Assembly (NCBI GenBank): GCA_050944355.1 | Contig: JBMNQX010000007.1 | Span: forward strand, 1-64,000 | DNA: 64,000 nucleotides | Origin: UBA4285 sp050944355 | GTDB lineage: Bacteria > Bacillota > Clostridia > Lachnospirales > Lachnospiraceae | Direction of reading: 5' to 3' | Made by a program: the position numbers and the translations under genes | Shown here: piece after piece, positions 50,147 through 58,985 of the stretch | How the letters are laid out: each line of letters opens with the position of its first letter | Numbering within the stretch: position 1 is the first letter of the stretch | The notes under the pieces: model-generated | What the model was told of the DNA's origin: nothing | Databases searched by the model: none | Seen by the model: only the letters and a program-made list of their open reading frames with translations

Positions 50147-52054
50147 ATGATTCATAAATTTACGTTTGGGCATCCGATCGCGACGGAAGCGGTCGTGGAG
50201 CATCTGAGCGCTGAGAGCGGAGAGCCGGATGACTGGGATGTCGACGAGACGAATCGCCAGATCTGCCGTGAGATGGGCGATACGGATGTCGTGTATGGTC
50301 TCGGTGAGACGGTCCGCGGACTCAATAAGCGCGGCTGGCAGTATATCAGCGACAACACGGATGACCCTCATCACACGGAAGACAGGCGGTCCCTGTACGC
50401 TTCGCAGAACTTTCTCCTGATTCTCGGTGATGACGGGGCGCACGGCATATTTCTCGATACGCCGGGGCGGGTGACATTTGACATCGGATACACGAAGCTC
50501 GATGAGCTTGTCATAACGCTCGACGATTTCGACGCGGATGTATATGTGATTGAAAACGATGACCCGGCGGAGGCCGTGCGCGAGTTCCGGGCATTGATCG
50601 GAAAGAGCTACGTTCCCCCTCTATGGGCGTTCGGCTATGGGCAGAGCCGCTGGAGTTACATGGACGAGGCGGAAGTCCGCGACGTCGTGAAAAATTACCG
50701 GGACGCGGGCATGCCGATCGACAGTGTGTACCTTGACATCGACTATATGGATTCATACAAGGATTTCACGGTCGATGAGAAGCGGTTTCCGGATATGGCC
50801 GGATTCGTGAAAGAGATGCGGGGACAGGGAGTCCACCTGGTACCGATTATCGACGCGGGCGTGAAGATGGAGAAAGGGTATGATGTCTGCGACGAGGGCA
50901 CGCGGAAAGGCTATTTCTGCAAGGATGAGAACGGTGACGATTTTGTCGGCGCCGTATGGCCAGGAAAGGCACTTTTTCCGGATTTTCTGAGGCCGGAAGT
51001 GCGGGACTGGTTCGGCAGTCTGTACGGGCGGCTCCTGGATCTGGGCATCGACGGATTCTGGAATGACATGAACGAGCCGGCTCTGTTCTATTCGCAGGAG
51101 CGCCTGAAGAAAGTACTGAATAACATCAAAGGGCTTGACGCGGACACGATGAGCATTGACGAGTTTAATGCCATGACGAACAGCGTCAGAACGCTCTTCA
51201 ACAACAAAGAGGATTATCAGAGCTTCTATCACACGGTGAACGGGCAGAAAATCCGCCACGACAAGGTTCACAATCTGTACGGTTTCAATATGACCCGGGC
51301 CGCGGGCGAGGCGTTCGCGCGCATGGCGCCGGACAGGCGGATTTTGCTGTTTTCGCGCGCGTCGTATGTCGGAATGCACCGGTACGGCGGCGTGTGGACG
51401 GGCGACAACTCGTCCTGGTGGAGCCACATTCTGCTCTCCATGCAGCAGCAGCCGTCTCTGGACATGTGCGGATTCCTGTTTTCCGGTTCGGACATCGGCG
51501 GTTTCGGATGCGACGCGACGGAAGATCTCATGATCCGGTGGCTGGAGGCGGATCTGTTCACGCCGCTTTTCCGCAATCACTCAGCCAAAGGCACGAGGCG
51601 GCAGGAACTGTACCGGTTCCAAAATCAGGAGACGTTCCGGAACCTCCTGAACCTGCGATATGCGCTGATTCCCTACATTTACCATGAGTTTCTGAAGGCG
51701 GTGAGCGAGAAATGCATGTACATCAGTCCGCTGTCGTTCGCGTACCCGAAAGATCTGCGCGCGCGGCAGATCGAGGATCAGTTCCTGATCGGCGACAGCC
51801 TGATGAGCGCGCCGGTTTACACGCAGAACGCCGCGGGCCGGTATGTGTATCTGCCGGAACCGATGAAGCTGCTGCGCATGCGCTCGGCTGAGGACTTCGA
51901 CGAGGAAGAGCTGCCGGCCGGCGACCACTTCATTCCGGCGGCGCTGAATGAAGTTCTCGTATTTCTCCGCCCGGGCAAGGGACTCATTCTGGGCAGGTCT
52001 GCGCCCTGCACGCGCGGCCTCGACAATTCGGATGTGCGGATCATATCGAATTGA
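50147..52054 (+). CDS. GH31-family alpha-glycosidase
   Basis: A 635-residue enzyme starting at ATG 50147, 7 bases after GGAAAGGA; upstream in-frame Met codons have no site. It has the beta-sandwich N-domain, then PLWAFGYGQSRWSY and a barrel with the nucleophile Asp in DGFWNDMNEP near residue 305. The acid/base Asp is in TGDNSSWW near 420. There is no signal peptide, so it cleaves imported alpha-linked oligosaccharides in the cytosol. No PTS or ABC system is adjacent. The last codon region overlaps a consensus promoter for the next gene. Confidence 0.9.
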   Translation: MIHKFTFGHPIATEAVVEHLSAESGEPDDWDVDETNRQICREMGDTDVVYGLGETVRGLNKRGWQYISDNTDDPHHTEDRRSLYASQNFLLILGDDGAHGIFLDTPGRVTFDIGYTKLDELVITLDDFDADVYVIENDDPAEAVREFRALIGKSYVPPLWAFGYGQSRWSYMDEAEVRDVVKNYRDAGMPIDSVYLDIDYMDSYKDFTVDEKRFPDMAGFVKEMRGQGVHLVPIIDAGVKMEKGYDVCDEGTRKGYFCKDENGDDFVGAVWPGKALFPDFLRPEVRDWFGSLYGRLLDLGIDGFWNDMNEPALFYSQERLKKVLNNIKGLDADTMSIDEFNAMTNSVRTLFNNKEDYQSFYHTVNGQKIRHDKVHNLYGFNMTRAAGEAFARMAPDRRILLFSRASYVGMHRYGGVWTGDNSSWWSHILLSMQQQPSLDMCGFLFSGSDIGGFGCDATEDLMIRWLEADLFTPLFRNHSAKGTRRQELYRFQNQETFRNLLNLRYALIPYIYHEFLKAVSEKCMYISPLSFAYPKDLRARQIEDQFLIGDSLMSAPVYTQNAAGRYVYLPEPMKLLRMRSAEDFDEEELPAGDHFIPAALNEVLVFLRPGKGLILGRSAPCTRGLDNSDVRIISN

Positions 52055-52079
52055 CACCGGCCTTTCATCAAAATATAAT
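52051..52079 (+). promoter_or_regulatory. Consensus promoter overlapping the GH31 stop codon
   Basis: TTGACA (52051-52056), 17 bases, TATAAT (52074-52079): a perfect sigma-A match. The -35 box contains the TGA stop of the GH31 gene. It should drive the Dabb gene and perhaps the dehydrogenase downstream. Confidence 0.8.
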
Positions 52080-52112
52080 AGATGACAAATGAAATATTCA
52101 CAGGAGGCTACT

Positions 52113-52415
52113 GTGGTCAGGCATATCATTCTGTGGCAGCTGAAGGACGAGTATTCCGACGAAGAAAAAGCGAAAATCCGAGCCGGAATCAAGGAAGGTC
52201 TTGAGGGACTTCAGGGCAAGGTTCCGGGGCTTCTCGAGATCCACGTGAGAACGGAATTTCTTCCGTCTTCCAACGCGGACGTGATGCTGGACGCGACGCT
52301 CTCAGACGCTGAAGCGCTGAAGGGCTACGCGGTTCATCCGGCGCATGTGGCAGTCGCAAATTCAAAAGTCAGGCCTTACACGAAGGCCAGGGTCTGCATG
52401 GATTACGAAATCTGA
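52113..52415 (+). CDS. Dabb-domain (stress-responsive A/B barrel) protein
   Basis: A 100-residue dimeric alpha-beta barrel protein. The GTG at 52113 is the likely start: CAGGAGG stands 5 bases before it, and the product then begins MVRHIILWQLKDEY, as is usual for the family. The ATG at 52089 would place the ribosome-binding site inside the gene. Conserved features are the His near residue 4 and the HPAHVAVANSKVRPYT-like stretch near 75. Biochemical role is mostly unknown for bacterial members; some bind hydrophobic ligands. It is followed by a hydroxyacid dehydrogenase gene. Confidence 0.82.
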   Translation: MVRHIILWQLKDEYSDEEKAKIRAGIKEGLEGLQGKVPGLLEIHVRTEFLPSSNADVMLDATLSDAEALKGYAVHPAHVAVANSKVRPYTKARVCMDYEI

Positions 52416-52514
52416 ATATGGCACTCAAAGCAGAGGGAAAAAGGGTAACACCGGAAGCCCTCTGCTTTTCTTTTTTTATGGAAATGAAATGTGAGAAGGG
52501 GAGGCAGATTTGTC

Positions 52515-53498
52515 ATGAAATTATTTGCGGTCAGTGTGAGAGAGGACGAGAAGAGTTATTTCGCGATGCTCCCGGAGCGCTTCGGCATAACGGTTCAGGA
52601 AACGGCGGAGGATATCACGGAGGATGTACTTGACAGTCTGAACGGATTTGACACGATATCGGTTCTGGGCACACAGAAAATCGATGCGCCGATGCTCGAC
52701 AGACTTATGGCCGCCGGGATCAGGAACCTTACTACCCGGACCATCGGGTACAATCACATCGATCTGGATCACGCGCGGGAGATCGGAATGCATGTGTTCA
52801 ACGCCTCCTACGAGCCGAACAGCGTCGCGGATTACACGATCATGATGATGCTCATGTGCCTGCGCCATTACAAGGAGTCGCTCTGGAGAACGAATTGCAA
52901 CGACTTTTCGCTGGACGGTCTCGAGGGCAGACAGATGAAAGATCTGACAGTCGGCGTCATGGGCACCGGCCGCATCGGCTCGATGGTCATCCGGGAACTG
53001 TCCGGTTTCGGCTGCCGAATTCTGGCGTACGACGTGCGCGAATCCGAAGAAGTCAAAAAATATGCCGAGTATGTTGACCTTGATACCCTTTATCGCGAGT
53101 CCGATATCATCACGCTCCACATGCCGCTGCTGAAGTCGACGTATCACATCATCAACAAGGATTCGATCGCGAAGATGAAGAACACAGTCACTCTGATCAA
53201 CTGTGCCCGCGGCGCCCTGATGGACATTGAGGACCTGATCGACGGCATAGAAAAGCAGAAAATCGGCGCTCTCGGTCTGGACGTCATGGAGCACGAAGAG
53301 GGAATCGTGCACCTGGACCTGAAACTCGACATCATTTCAAACCGGCAGATGGCGTATCTGCGCCAGTTCCCGAACGTCGTCCACACACAGCACATGGCGT
53401 TCTACACGGACGCGGCGGTCCGCGACATGGTTCTCACTTCTGCCGGGGCAGTCGTCGCCGCTTCAAAGGGTGAGAAGACCAGAAATCAGCTCTGTTGA
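52515..53498 (+). CDS. D-2-hydroxyacid dehydrogenase (D-lactate dehydrogenase type)
   Basis: A 327-residue NAD-dependent enzyme; ATG 52515 follows GGGGAGG. The dinucleotide site is VGVMGTGRIGSMV near residue 147. The catalytic Arg is in NCARGALMD, the Glu in DVMEHEEG and the His in HTQHMAFYT, so all catalytic residues are present. It would reduce a 2-keto acid such as pyruvate to the D-hydroxy acid. Similarity to VanH-type enzymes is general; no ligase or VanX is nearby, so glycopeptide resistance is not indicated. It is followed by an SGNH hydrolase. Confidence 0.88.
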   Translation: MKLFAVSVREDEKSYFAMLPERFGITVQETAEDITEDVLDSLNGFDTISVLGTQKIDAPMLDRLMAAGIRNLTTRTIGYNHIDLDHAREIGMHVFNASYEPNSVADYTIMMMLMCLRHYKESLWRTNCNDFSLDGLEGRQMKDLTVGVMGTGRIGSMVIRELSGFGCRILAYDVRESEEVKKYAEYVDLDTLYRESDIITLHMPLLKSTYHIINKDSIAKMKNTVTLINCARGALMDIEDLIDGIEKQKIGALGLDVMEHEEGIVHLDLKLDIISNRQMAYLRQFPNVVHTQHMAFYTDAAVRDMVLTSAGAVVAASKGEKTRNQLC

Positions 53499-53505
53499 GG
53501 TGATT

Positions 53506-54111
53506 ATGAAGACAGTATATTTTTACGGAGATTCAAACACCGAGGGCTACGATCCGAGAGGTTATGGCGGGCACTATCCGGATGACAAATGCTGGACTGA
53601 GCTCGTCAGCCGGGCGCTTGCCGGGCGTTGGCGTGTCGTCGCAGACGGCATGAACGGGCGCGAGATTCCAAGAGAGGGAGGCGCATCCTGTGACATCTTA
53701 AAGCACAGGCTGTCCGGCGTTCCCGATCTGACACTTTTTGCCGTCATGCTCGGGACGAACGACATACTGGATATGAGTGTGCCTGACGTTGATATGATCT
53801 GCCGCAGAATGAAGAAATTCCTGAGTGACATCGCCTTATTTTTGGCGAAGCGCGGACGGAATACATCGATCGCCATCGTCATTCCGCCGCCGATTGAAAT
53901 TGCGGGTCCGGAGGCGCAGGCGTTTGTCAGGGCGATGGAAAGTCTGCAGGAGATGTATCGCCGGTCGGCAGCACAGAACGGGTATGCGTGCATCGACGCG
54001 GCAGGATGGAAGCCCGATCTTGCGTTTGACGGCGTACATTTGTCAGAGTCCGGTCACGCGCAGTTTGCTGACGGGATGGTACAGGCGCTTAAAGAGTGGG
54101 AAAAGGCATAA
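53506..54111 (+). CDS. SGNH/GDSL-family hydrolase
   Basis: A 201-residue esterase-like protein from ATG 53506, behind GAGGTG. Block I is FYGDSNTEG, block III is MLGTNDILDM and block V is FDGVHLSESGH, which give the Ser, Asn, Asp and His of the family. It has no signal peptide. It probably removes acyl or acetyl groups from a carbohydrate or other small molecule. The gene begins 7 bases after the dehydrogenase stop and is followed by an AraC regulator, so the three may be co-transcribed. Confidence 0.88.
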   Translation: MKTVYFYGDSNTEGYDPRGYGGHYPDDKCWTELVSRALAGRWRVVADGMNGREIPREGGASCDILKHRLSGVPDLTLFAVMLGTNDILDMSVPDVDMICRRMKKFLSDIALFLAKRGRNTSIAIVIPPPIEIAGPEAQAFVRAMESLQEMYRRSAAQNGYACIDAAGWKPDLAFDGVHLSESGHAQFADGMVQALKEWEKA

Positions 54112-54131
54112 AAGAGGCCACGGGAAATTGT

Positions 54132-54950
54132 ATGGAACAATTCTGGATTGAACAGCGGGAGACAAAAGAAAAGTATTATCTGCGAAAGCACTTTGAATAT
54201 CGCTTTCAGGTGCTTCTGATGCTGGACGGGAAGACGAGATATCAGATTGGCGAAAGAGCTTACTCTCTGCAGCGGGGAGACATCGTGCTCCTCAACACGC
54301 TTGAGGATCACACGCTTCAGGTGAAACGCTACCCGTACCGCCGCTATATCTTTCAGGTGAGTCCGGCGTTCATGCATAGCGAAATTCAGAGCCCGGAGAT
54401 TCTCTCTCTTTTTGTTCAGAAACCGGAAAACCGTCAGCCCGTCGTTCACATGGATGAAGACGGATTTGGGAAGCTCTGCCGGATCTGCGCCGAGATGCTC
54501 TCGGAATCAGAGCAGCAGAACTCTCATTACGAGCGGGTCATCACGGCTGATCTGAACCGCTTTTTTGTGACGATTCTGCGGGAACTCGAGCGGGAAAACA
54601 AGGCGGTTCAGAAAGCCGGCGCGGGGACAGTTCTCTCGTACCAGATTCTTAACTTTCTGGATCAGCATTTCACGGAGGACATCACGGTAGAGAAAGTGGC
54701 AGAGCATTTTTATATGAGCCGCCATTACATCTCGCATGTTTTCAAGAAGACGACTGGCAGCGGCATCATGGAATATGTCATTTCCAGACGGATCAACCGC
54801 GCCCAGATGCTGCTCTCGGAAACGAATCTGCCTGTCGGAAAAGTCGCGATGGAATGCGGATATACTGATTTTACCTGGTTTTCGAGGCAGTTCCGGCGGA
54901 TTGTCGGCCAGACACCCACTCACTTCCGGACCGTCATGAAAAATGGGTGA
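54132..54950 (+). CDS. AraC-family transcriptional regulator
   Basis: A 272-residue regulator. The N-terminal cupin-like part (residues 10-100, with YQIGERAYSLQRGDIVLL) senses a ligand. The C-terminal pair of helix-turn-helix motifs is at about 170-270 (VAEHFYMSRHYISHVFKKTT; VGKVAMECGYTDFTWFSRQF). ATG 54132 follows GGGA at normal distance; an upstream ATG lies inside the SGNH gene. It ends just before a terminator and the amidohydrolase-exchanger island, which it may activate. The effector is unknown. Confidence 0.87.
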   Translation: MEQFWIEQRETKEKYYLRKHFEYRFQVLLMLDGKTRYQIGERAYSLQRGDIVLLNTLEDHTLQVKRYPYRRYIFQVSPAFMHSEIQSPEILSLFVQKPENRQPVVHMDEDGFGKLCRICAEMLSESEQQNSHYERVITADLNRFFVTILRELERENKAVQKAGAGTVLSYQILNFLDQHFTEDITVEKVAEHFYMSRHYISHVFKKTTGSGIMEYVISRRINRAQMLLSETNLPVGKVAMECGYTDFTWFSRQFRRIVGQTPTHFRTVMKNG

Positions 54951-54992
54951 AAATTCCTGAAAACAATAAGACTATACTTTTAAGCAGAAAAA

Positions 54993-55022
54993 AGCCGGCA
55001 TTCATGGCCGGCTTATTTTTTT
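54993..55022 (+). terminator. Terminator after the AraC gene
   Basis: AAGCCGGC (54993-55000) pairs with GCCGGCTT (55008-55015), followed by A and a run of T to 55022. Confidence 0.85.
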
Positions 55023-55151
55023 GCCTGGTTTTAACACAGCACAATAATACTAATTTCGGACAGAAAAGACAAAGAGACGGAAAGCACGGAATGATATCTT
55101 GATCTCAGAAACAGACGTGACGAAATCCCCGTGTCTGGGAGAGGAGAGAAG

Positions 55152-56162
55152 ATGAAATCTATTGATGTTTTCTGTCACATGATGCCGCCTGCGTATGCAG
55201 GGGCGTGCATGAGAGAAGTCCCGAACAAGTCCTATATGTTCAAAAGAGCCATGAAGATCAAATCGATGGCCGATATGGAATACCGGGACAAGGTGCTGGA
55301 GGGTTTTCCGGGCTATAAGCAGATCGTGAATATCGTGTCACCGCCGGTCGAAGCCTTTGCCGGTCCCGACAAGTCGCCCGAACTTGCCGCGATGGGAAAT
55401 GATGAGATCAGAAAAATCGTCGAGGCGCGCCCGCAGTATTACTGCGGCTGGATCGCCCAGATTCCGTTCAACAACGTCCCCGCGTCGGTTGAAGAGATCA
55501 AACGGTGCGCGAAGATGGGGGCAAAAGGCGTACAGATTTATGCGCATATGAACGGGGAGGCGATCGACCAGGAAAAGTTCTGGCCGATTTATGAGACGTG
55601 CAGCGAGCTGGATCTGCCGATTCTGATTCATCCCGTAGGGGGCCAGATGGTGCCGGAATTTCCGACGGAAACCCGCTCAAAATATGAACTCTGGTTCACG
55701 ATCGGCTGGCCGTATCAGACGACGGTCGCGATGGCGCGTCTGGTCTTCTCGGGCATCTTTGTCGATTTTCCGAATCTTAAACTGATCACACATCACTGCG
55801 GCGCGATGATTCCGATGCTGGAAGGGCGGATCGAAAACGGCCTGAAGCAGTACGGAGGGCGCACGGCGCCGGAGTTGAGAGAAGAGCTGACCGCGACACG
55901 GGTCCCGAAAGGCGAATATCTCGCTCATTTCAAAAAGTTCTACGCTGACACCGCTTCGTTTGGCTCAGCATCGGCGATTCGCTGCGCTCTCGATTTCTTC
56001 GGCGAGGACCATGTGGTTTTTGCGACCGATATGCCGTTTGACCCGGAGCAGGGGCCGGGATACATCAGCCGGACACTTTCGGCAATTGATTCCCTTGCAC
56101 TTCCCGAAAATACGAAAAATAAAGTTCTCCATGGCAATGCCGAGAGAATTTTCAAAGTCTGA
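55152..56162 (+). CDS. Amidohydrolase-2 family protein (ACMSD-like)
   Basis: A 336-residue TIM-barrel protein; ATG 55152 follows GAGGAGAG. Other landmarks are GVQIYAHMNGE near residue 133, LPILIHPVGG near 165, LITHHCGAMIPMLEGR near 215 and FATDMPFDPEQG near 295. The N-terminal metal motif, usually HxH, reads DVFCHMM here, so only one His remains. Relatives decarboxylate or hydrolyse aromatic and keto acids; with one ligand lost the metal site may be altered. It heads a run with an AAEx exchanger, an Fe-S flavoenzyme, a short-chain dehydrogenase and a flavoprotein. The substrate is unknown. Confidence 0.83.
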   Translation: MKSIDVFCHMMPPAYAGACMREVPNKSYMFKRAMKIKSMADMEYRDKVLEGFPGYKQIVNIVSPPVEAFAGPDKSPELAAMGNDEIRKIVEARPQYYCGWIAQIPFNNVPASVEEIKRCAKMGAKGVQIYAHMNGEAIDQEKFWPIYETCSELDLPILIHPVGGQMVPEFPTETRSKYELWFTIGWPYQTTVAMARLVFSGIFVDFPNLKLITHHCGAMIPMLEGRIENGLKQYGGRTAPELREELTATRVPKGEYLAHFKKFYADTASFGSASAIRCALDFFGEDHVVFATDMPFDPEQGPGYISRTLSAIDSLALPENTKNKVLHGNAERIFKV

Positions 56163-56179
56163 GATAAAGGTAAACTATC

Positions 56180-57547
56180 ATGAGCATAATAAACACAATT
56201 CTGACGAACCAGTTTTTTCTGATGTTCCTCGCGATTGCGACAGGACTTCTTCTCGGCAAGATCAAGATAAAAAATTTCTCACTGGGCATTTCCGGCGGCA
56301 TTTTCACCGGTATCGTGATCGGCTATATAGCGACCGCCTTGGCCAGCGGTGTCGCAGAAGGCGAACTCGGATACAGCAATGCCAAGAGAATTCTTTCGCA
56401 GGGCGTCGTGTCGCAGCCGTTTTTCACATTCTTCCTGTTCCTGTTTCTGGCTTCCATAGGCCTGAAGGTAGGAAAGAACATCGGCGTGATTTTCAAGCGG
56501 TATGGCGTGCGTTTTGTCGTCATCGGCGCCATGATTCCTCTCGTATCAATGATCGTGGCCTGCGCCGCGCATGTGCTCGTCCTGGAAAATGACTCGTCTC
56601 TTTCGGCGTATGAAACCATCGGCGTTTTCTCCGGATCGATGACCTCAACTCCGGCCTATGGAACCGCCCTGGACGCGGCGGACAATGTCGACGTGCAGGC
56701 GCTGTATGCGGCCGCGGACGAGGAAGGTAAAGCACAGATTCTGCACCGGATTGACAGCACGGATTCTCTCAGCGCGGCGGACATAACAACGCTTACGGAA
56801 GATCAGATCAAGGCCTATAAGGAGTCTTCGGCTTCCTCTGTTTCTCTCGGGTATACGGTCGGATTCCCGGTCGGCGTCCTGGTTATTGTTCTGATGATGC
56901 AGTTTCTGCCTCCGATTTTCCGGATCGATGTAGAAGACGAGAAGCGCCGGTACAAGGAAGAGCTCGAGACGGCGCCGCAGCCGACGAAAGAAAAAAAGGA
57001 CGGGCCGCTTGATTTCATTGGGTTTGGCATCGTCGTGATGATCGGCATCGCGGTTGGGAATATTAAAATTCCGCTGGGACCGCTCGGGACATTTTCGCTC
57101 GGCGCCGCAGGCGGCATCCTGCTGACAGCCCTGATTCTTTCCAACATCGGAAAAATTGGTCCGCTCAACTTCCGGATGGATTCCAGGGCTCTTGGAATTT
57201 TGTCGCGGATGGGACTCACATTTTTCATGGCGATTGTGGGCCTGCGCTACGGATATGACGTTATCAACGCTCTGACCGGATCCGGCCTGAAACTGGCCGC
57301 CGCGGCAGCGGTGATCGAGGCAGTCGCGGTTCTGGCTGCATTCTTTGTCGGAAGAAAGATCTTCCATCTGAACTGGACGATCCTCTCGGGAGCGATTGCC
57401 GGAGGATGCACATCGGCACCGGGACTCGGCGCGGCGATCTCTGTCGTGAAGGATGACGAGCCGTCTACCGGATATGGCGCGGCACAGCCATTTGCCATAT
57501 TGTCGAACGTCATCTTGACAACCATTTTCTTTGCGATATTCTTTTGA
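56180..57547 (+). CDS. AAEx-family (aspartate:alanine exchanger type) transporter
   Basis: A 455-residue membrane protein with about ten helices in two repeats. Each repeat ends in a Gly/Ser-rich hairpin: FSGSMTSTPAYGTALDAA near residue 154 and IAGGCTSAPGLGAAISV near 410. A hydrophilic loop near 180-205 and a charged loop near 252-275 separate the halves. Known relatives exchange an amino acid for its decarboxylation product. Its position 17 bases after an ACMSD-like gene makes an acid-in, product-out exchange attractive, but this is inferred. The stop overlaps an upstream in-frame start of the next gene. Confidence 0.83.
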   Translation: MSIINTILTNQFFLMFLAIATGLLLGKIKIKNFSLGISGGIFTGIVIGYIATALASGVAEGELGYSNAKRILSQGVVSQPFFTFFLFLFLASIGLKVGKNIGVIFKRYGVRFVVIGAMIPLVSMIVACAAHVLVLENDSSLSAYETIGVFSGSMTSTPAYGTALDAADNVDVQALYAAADEEGKAQILHRIDSTDSLSAADITTLTEDQIKAYKESSASSVSLGYTVGFPVGVLVIVLMMQFLPPIFRIDVEDEKRRYKEELETAPQPTKEKKDGPLDFIGFGIVVMIGIAVGNIKIPLGPLGTFSLGAAGGILLTALILSNIGKIGPLNFRMDSRALGILSRMGLTFFMAIVGLRYGYDVINALTGSGLKLAAAAAVIEAVAVLAAFFVGRKIFHLNWTILSGAIAGGCTSAPGLGAAISVVKDDEPSTGYGAAQPFAILSNVILTTIFFAIFF

Positions 57548-57621
57548 CAGGTGTGCTGCGCTTTCCGGTCTGCCGGGCGGCGCAGCAGTTTATTAGCGGA
57601 CGTATATATTTGGAGATAAAC

Positions 57622-58974
57622 ATGGCTGAAAAATTTTCATGGCGCACGCTGGGGGAGCTTAAGCGCCGCGCGGAAAGTCTCGGAGTCAGTCTGCCGTTTT
57701 CAGAGGACACGGGTGTCTGCGGGCAGCCGCTCGTGTTCGGAAATATCAGACTGGCCAACCGGCTCGGCATCGCGCCGATGGAAGGAGCGGACTCGCTGCC
57801 TGACGGATCGCCCTCGGATTTTACGGTCCGGCGGTATGTGAGAGAAGCGCAGGGCGGCGCCGCCGTCATCTGGTTTGAGGCGATCAGCGTCGTACCGGAA
57901 GGACGCTCTTCGAAAACCCAGCTTCTGATAACGAAGGACAATCTCGATGCTTTCAGGCGCATGACCGACGCGGTCAAACGGGCGGGAATCGGAGCCAACG
58001 GTTACGCGCCGTATCTGATCTGTCAGGCAAATCATTCGGGGCGGTATTCAAACCCGGACAACAAGCCGGCACCTTTGATCGCGTTCCGCTCGCCTTACCT
58101 GGAACAGTTCCGGGCGGCGGACGATTCCTGCATCGTTTCGGATGACTATCTTAAGCACATTGAAGAGAAGTTCGGCGAGGGCGCCAGACTCGCAAAAGAA
58201 GCCGGCTTTGACGCGGTCGACATCAAGTCCTGCCACGGATATCTTTTCGCGGAAGTGGCTGCCGGCTTTACACGCCCCGGCAGATACGGCGGGAGTTACG
58301 AAAACCGGACAAGGCTCCTCAAAAACAGCATCCGGGCGGCCAAAGTGTACGAGAGCGATACGTTTCAGATTGTATCCCGCGTCGGGATTTATGACGGATA
58401 TCCGTATCCGTACGGCTTCGGAATGCGGGACGACAAATCTCTGTTGCCGGACTACACGGAGCCGAAGCGCCTGGTGCAGGAACTTTACGGCGACCTCGGG
58501 CTTCGCCTGGTGTGCGTCACGATGGGCAATCCGTACGTGACGACGCACGTGACAAGACCTTTTGACAAGGGGAAATATGTGCCGCCGGAACACCAGCTCA
58601 CCGGTATCGGACGCATGATCGACGGCACGCGGGAAATCAAGAAATGGGTTCCGGGCATGACGATTCTGGCATCGGCTCCGACGTATCTCAGACAGTTTTC
58701 GGATCTGTACACAGCGGGCGCCATCTCGCAGGGGTACTGCGACGGCATGCTGTTCGGACGGATGGCATTTGCCAACCCGGAATTTCCAAATCAGATTATC
58801 AAAAACGGGCGGATCGACGCGTCGAAGGTCTGCATGACCTGCGGGGCGTGCGGCGATCTGATCCGGTCTCACAAACCGACCGGGTGCGTGGTCCGGAATT
58901 CAAAAACGTATATGCCGTTTTACAGGGAATTTTTGAATGAGAAGAGCAGTCTTCCGAAGAATTTCAGAGGCTGA
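57622..58974 (+). CDS. Old-yellow-enzyme-type flavin reductase with Fe-S motif
   Basis: A 450-residue FMN enzyme; ATG 57622 follows GGAGAT. The barrel shows LGIAPMEGADSL, the catalytic region FDAVDIKSCHGYLFAEV near residue 198, and GYCDGMLFGRMAFANPEFP. The C-terminus has CMTCGAC and a further Cys 11 residues on (PTGCVVRN), matching the 4Fe-4S ligands of 2,4-dienoyl-CoA reductase relatives. Unlike FadH it ends there, without the FAD/NAD domain. It should reduce an activated C=C bond; electrons must come from another protein. The separate flavoprotein gene downstream could serve in the same pathway. Confidence 0.85.
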   Translation: MAEKFSWRTLGELKRRAESLGVSLPFSEDTGVCGQPLVFGNIRLANRLGIAPMEGADSLPDGSPSDFTVRRYVREAQGGAAVIWFEAISVVPEGRSSKTQLLITKDNLDAFRRMTDAVKRAGIGANGYAPYLICQANHSGRYSNPDNKPAPLIAFRSPYLEQFRAADDSCIVSDDYLKHIEEKFGEGARLAKEAGFDAVDIKSCHGYLFAEVAAGFTRPGRYGGSYENRTRLLKNSIRAAKVYESDTFQIVSRVGIYDGYPYPYGFGMRDDKSLLPDYTEPKRLVQELYGDLGLRLVCVTMGNPYVTTHVTRPFDKGKYVPPEHQLTGIGRMIDGTREIKKWVPGMTILASAPTYLRQFSDLYTAGAISQGYCDGMLFGRMAFANPEFPNQIIKNGRIDASKVCMTCGACGDLIRSHKPTGCVVRNSKTYMPFYREFLNEKSSLPKNFRG

Positions 58975-58985
58975 GGAGGTTTGAG

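Noticed and set aside
52515..53498. VanH of a glycopeptide-resistance cluster
   Set aside because: No D-Ala-D-Lac ligase, VanX or two-component system is near. The enzyme fits general D-lactate dehydrogenases.
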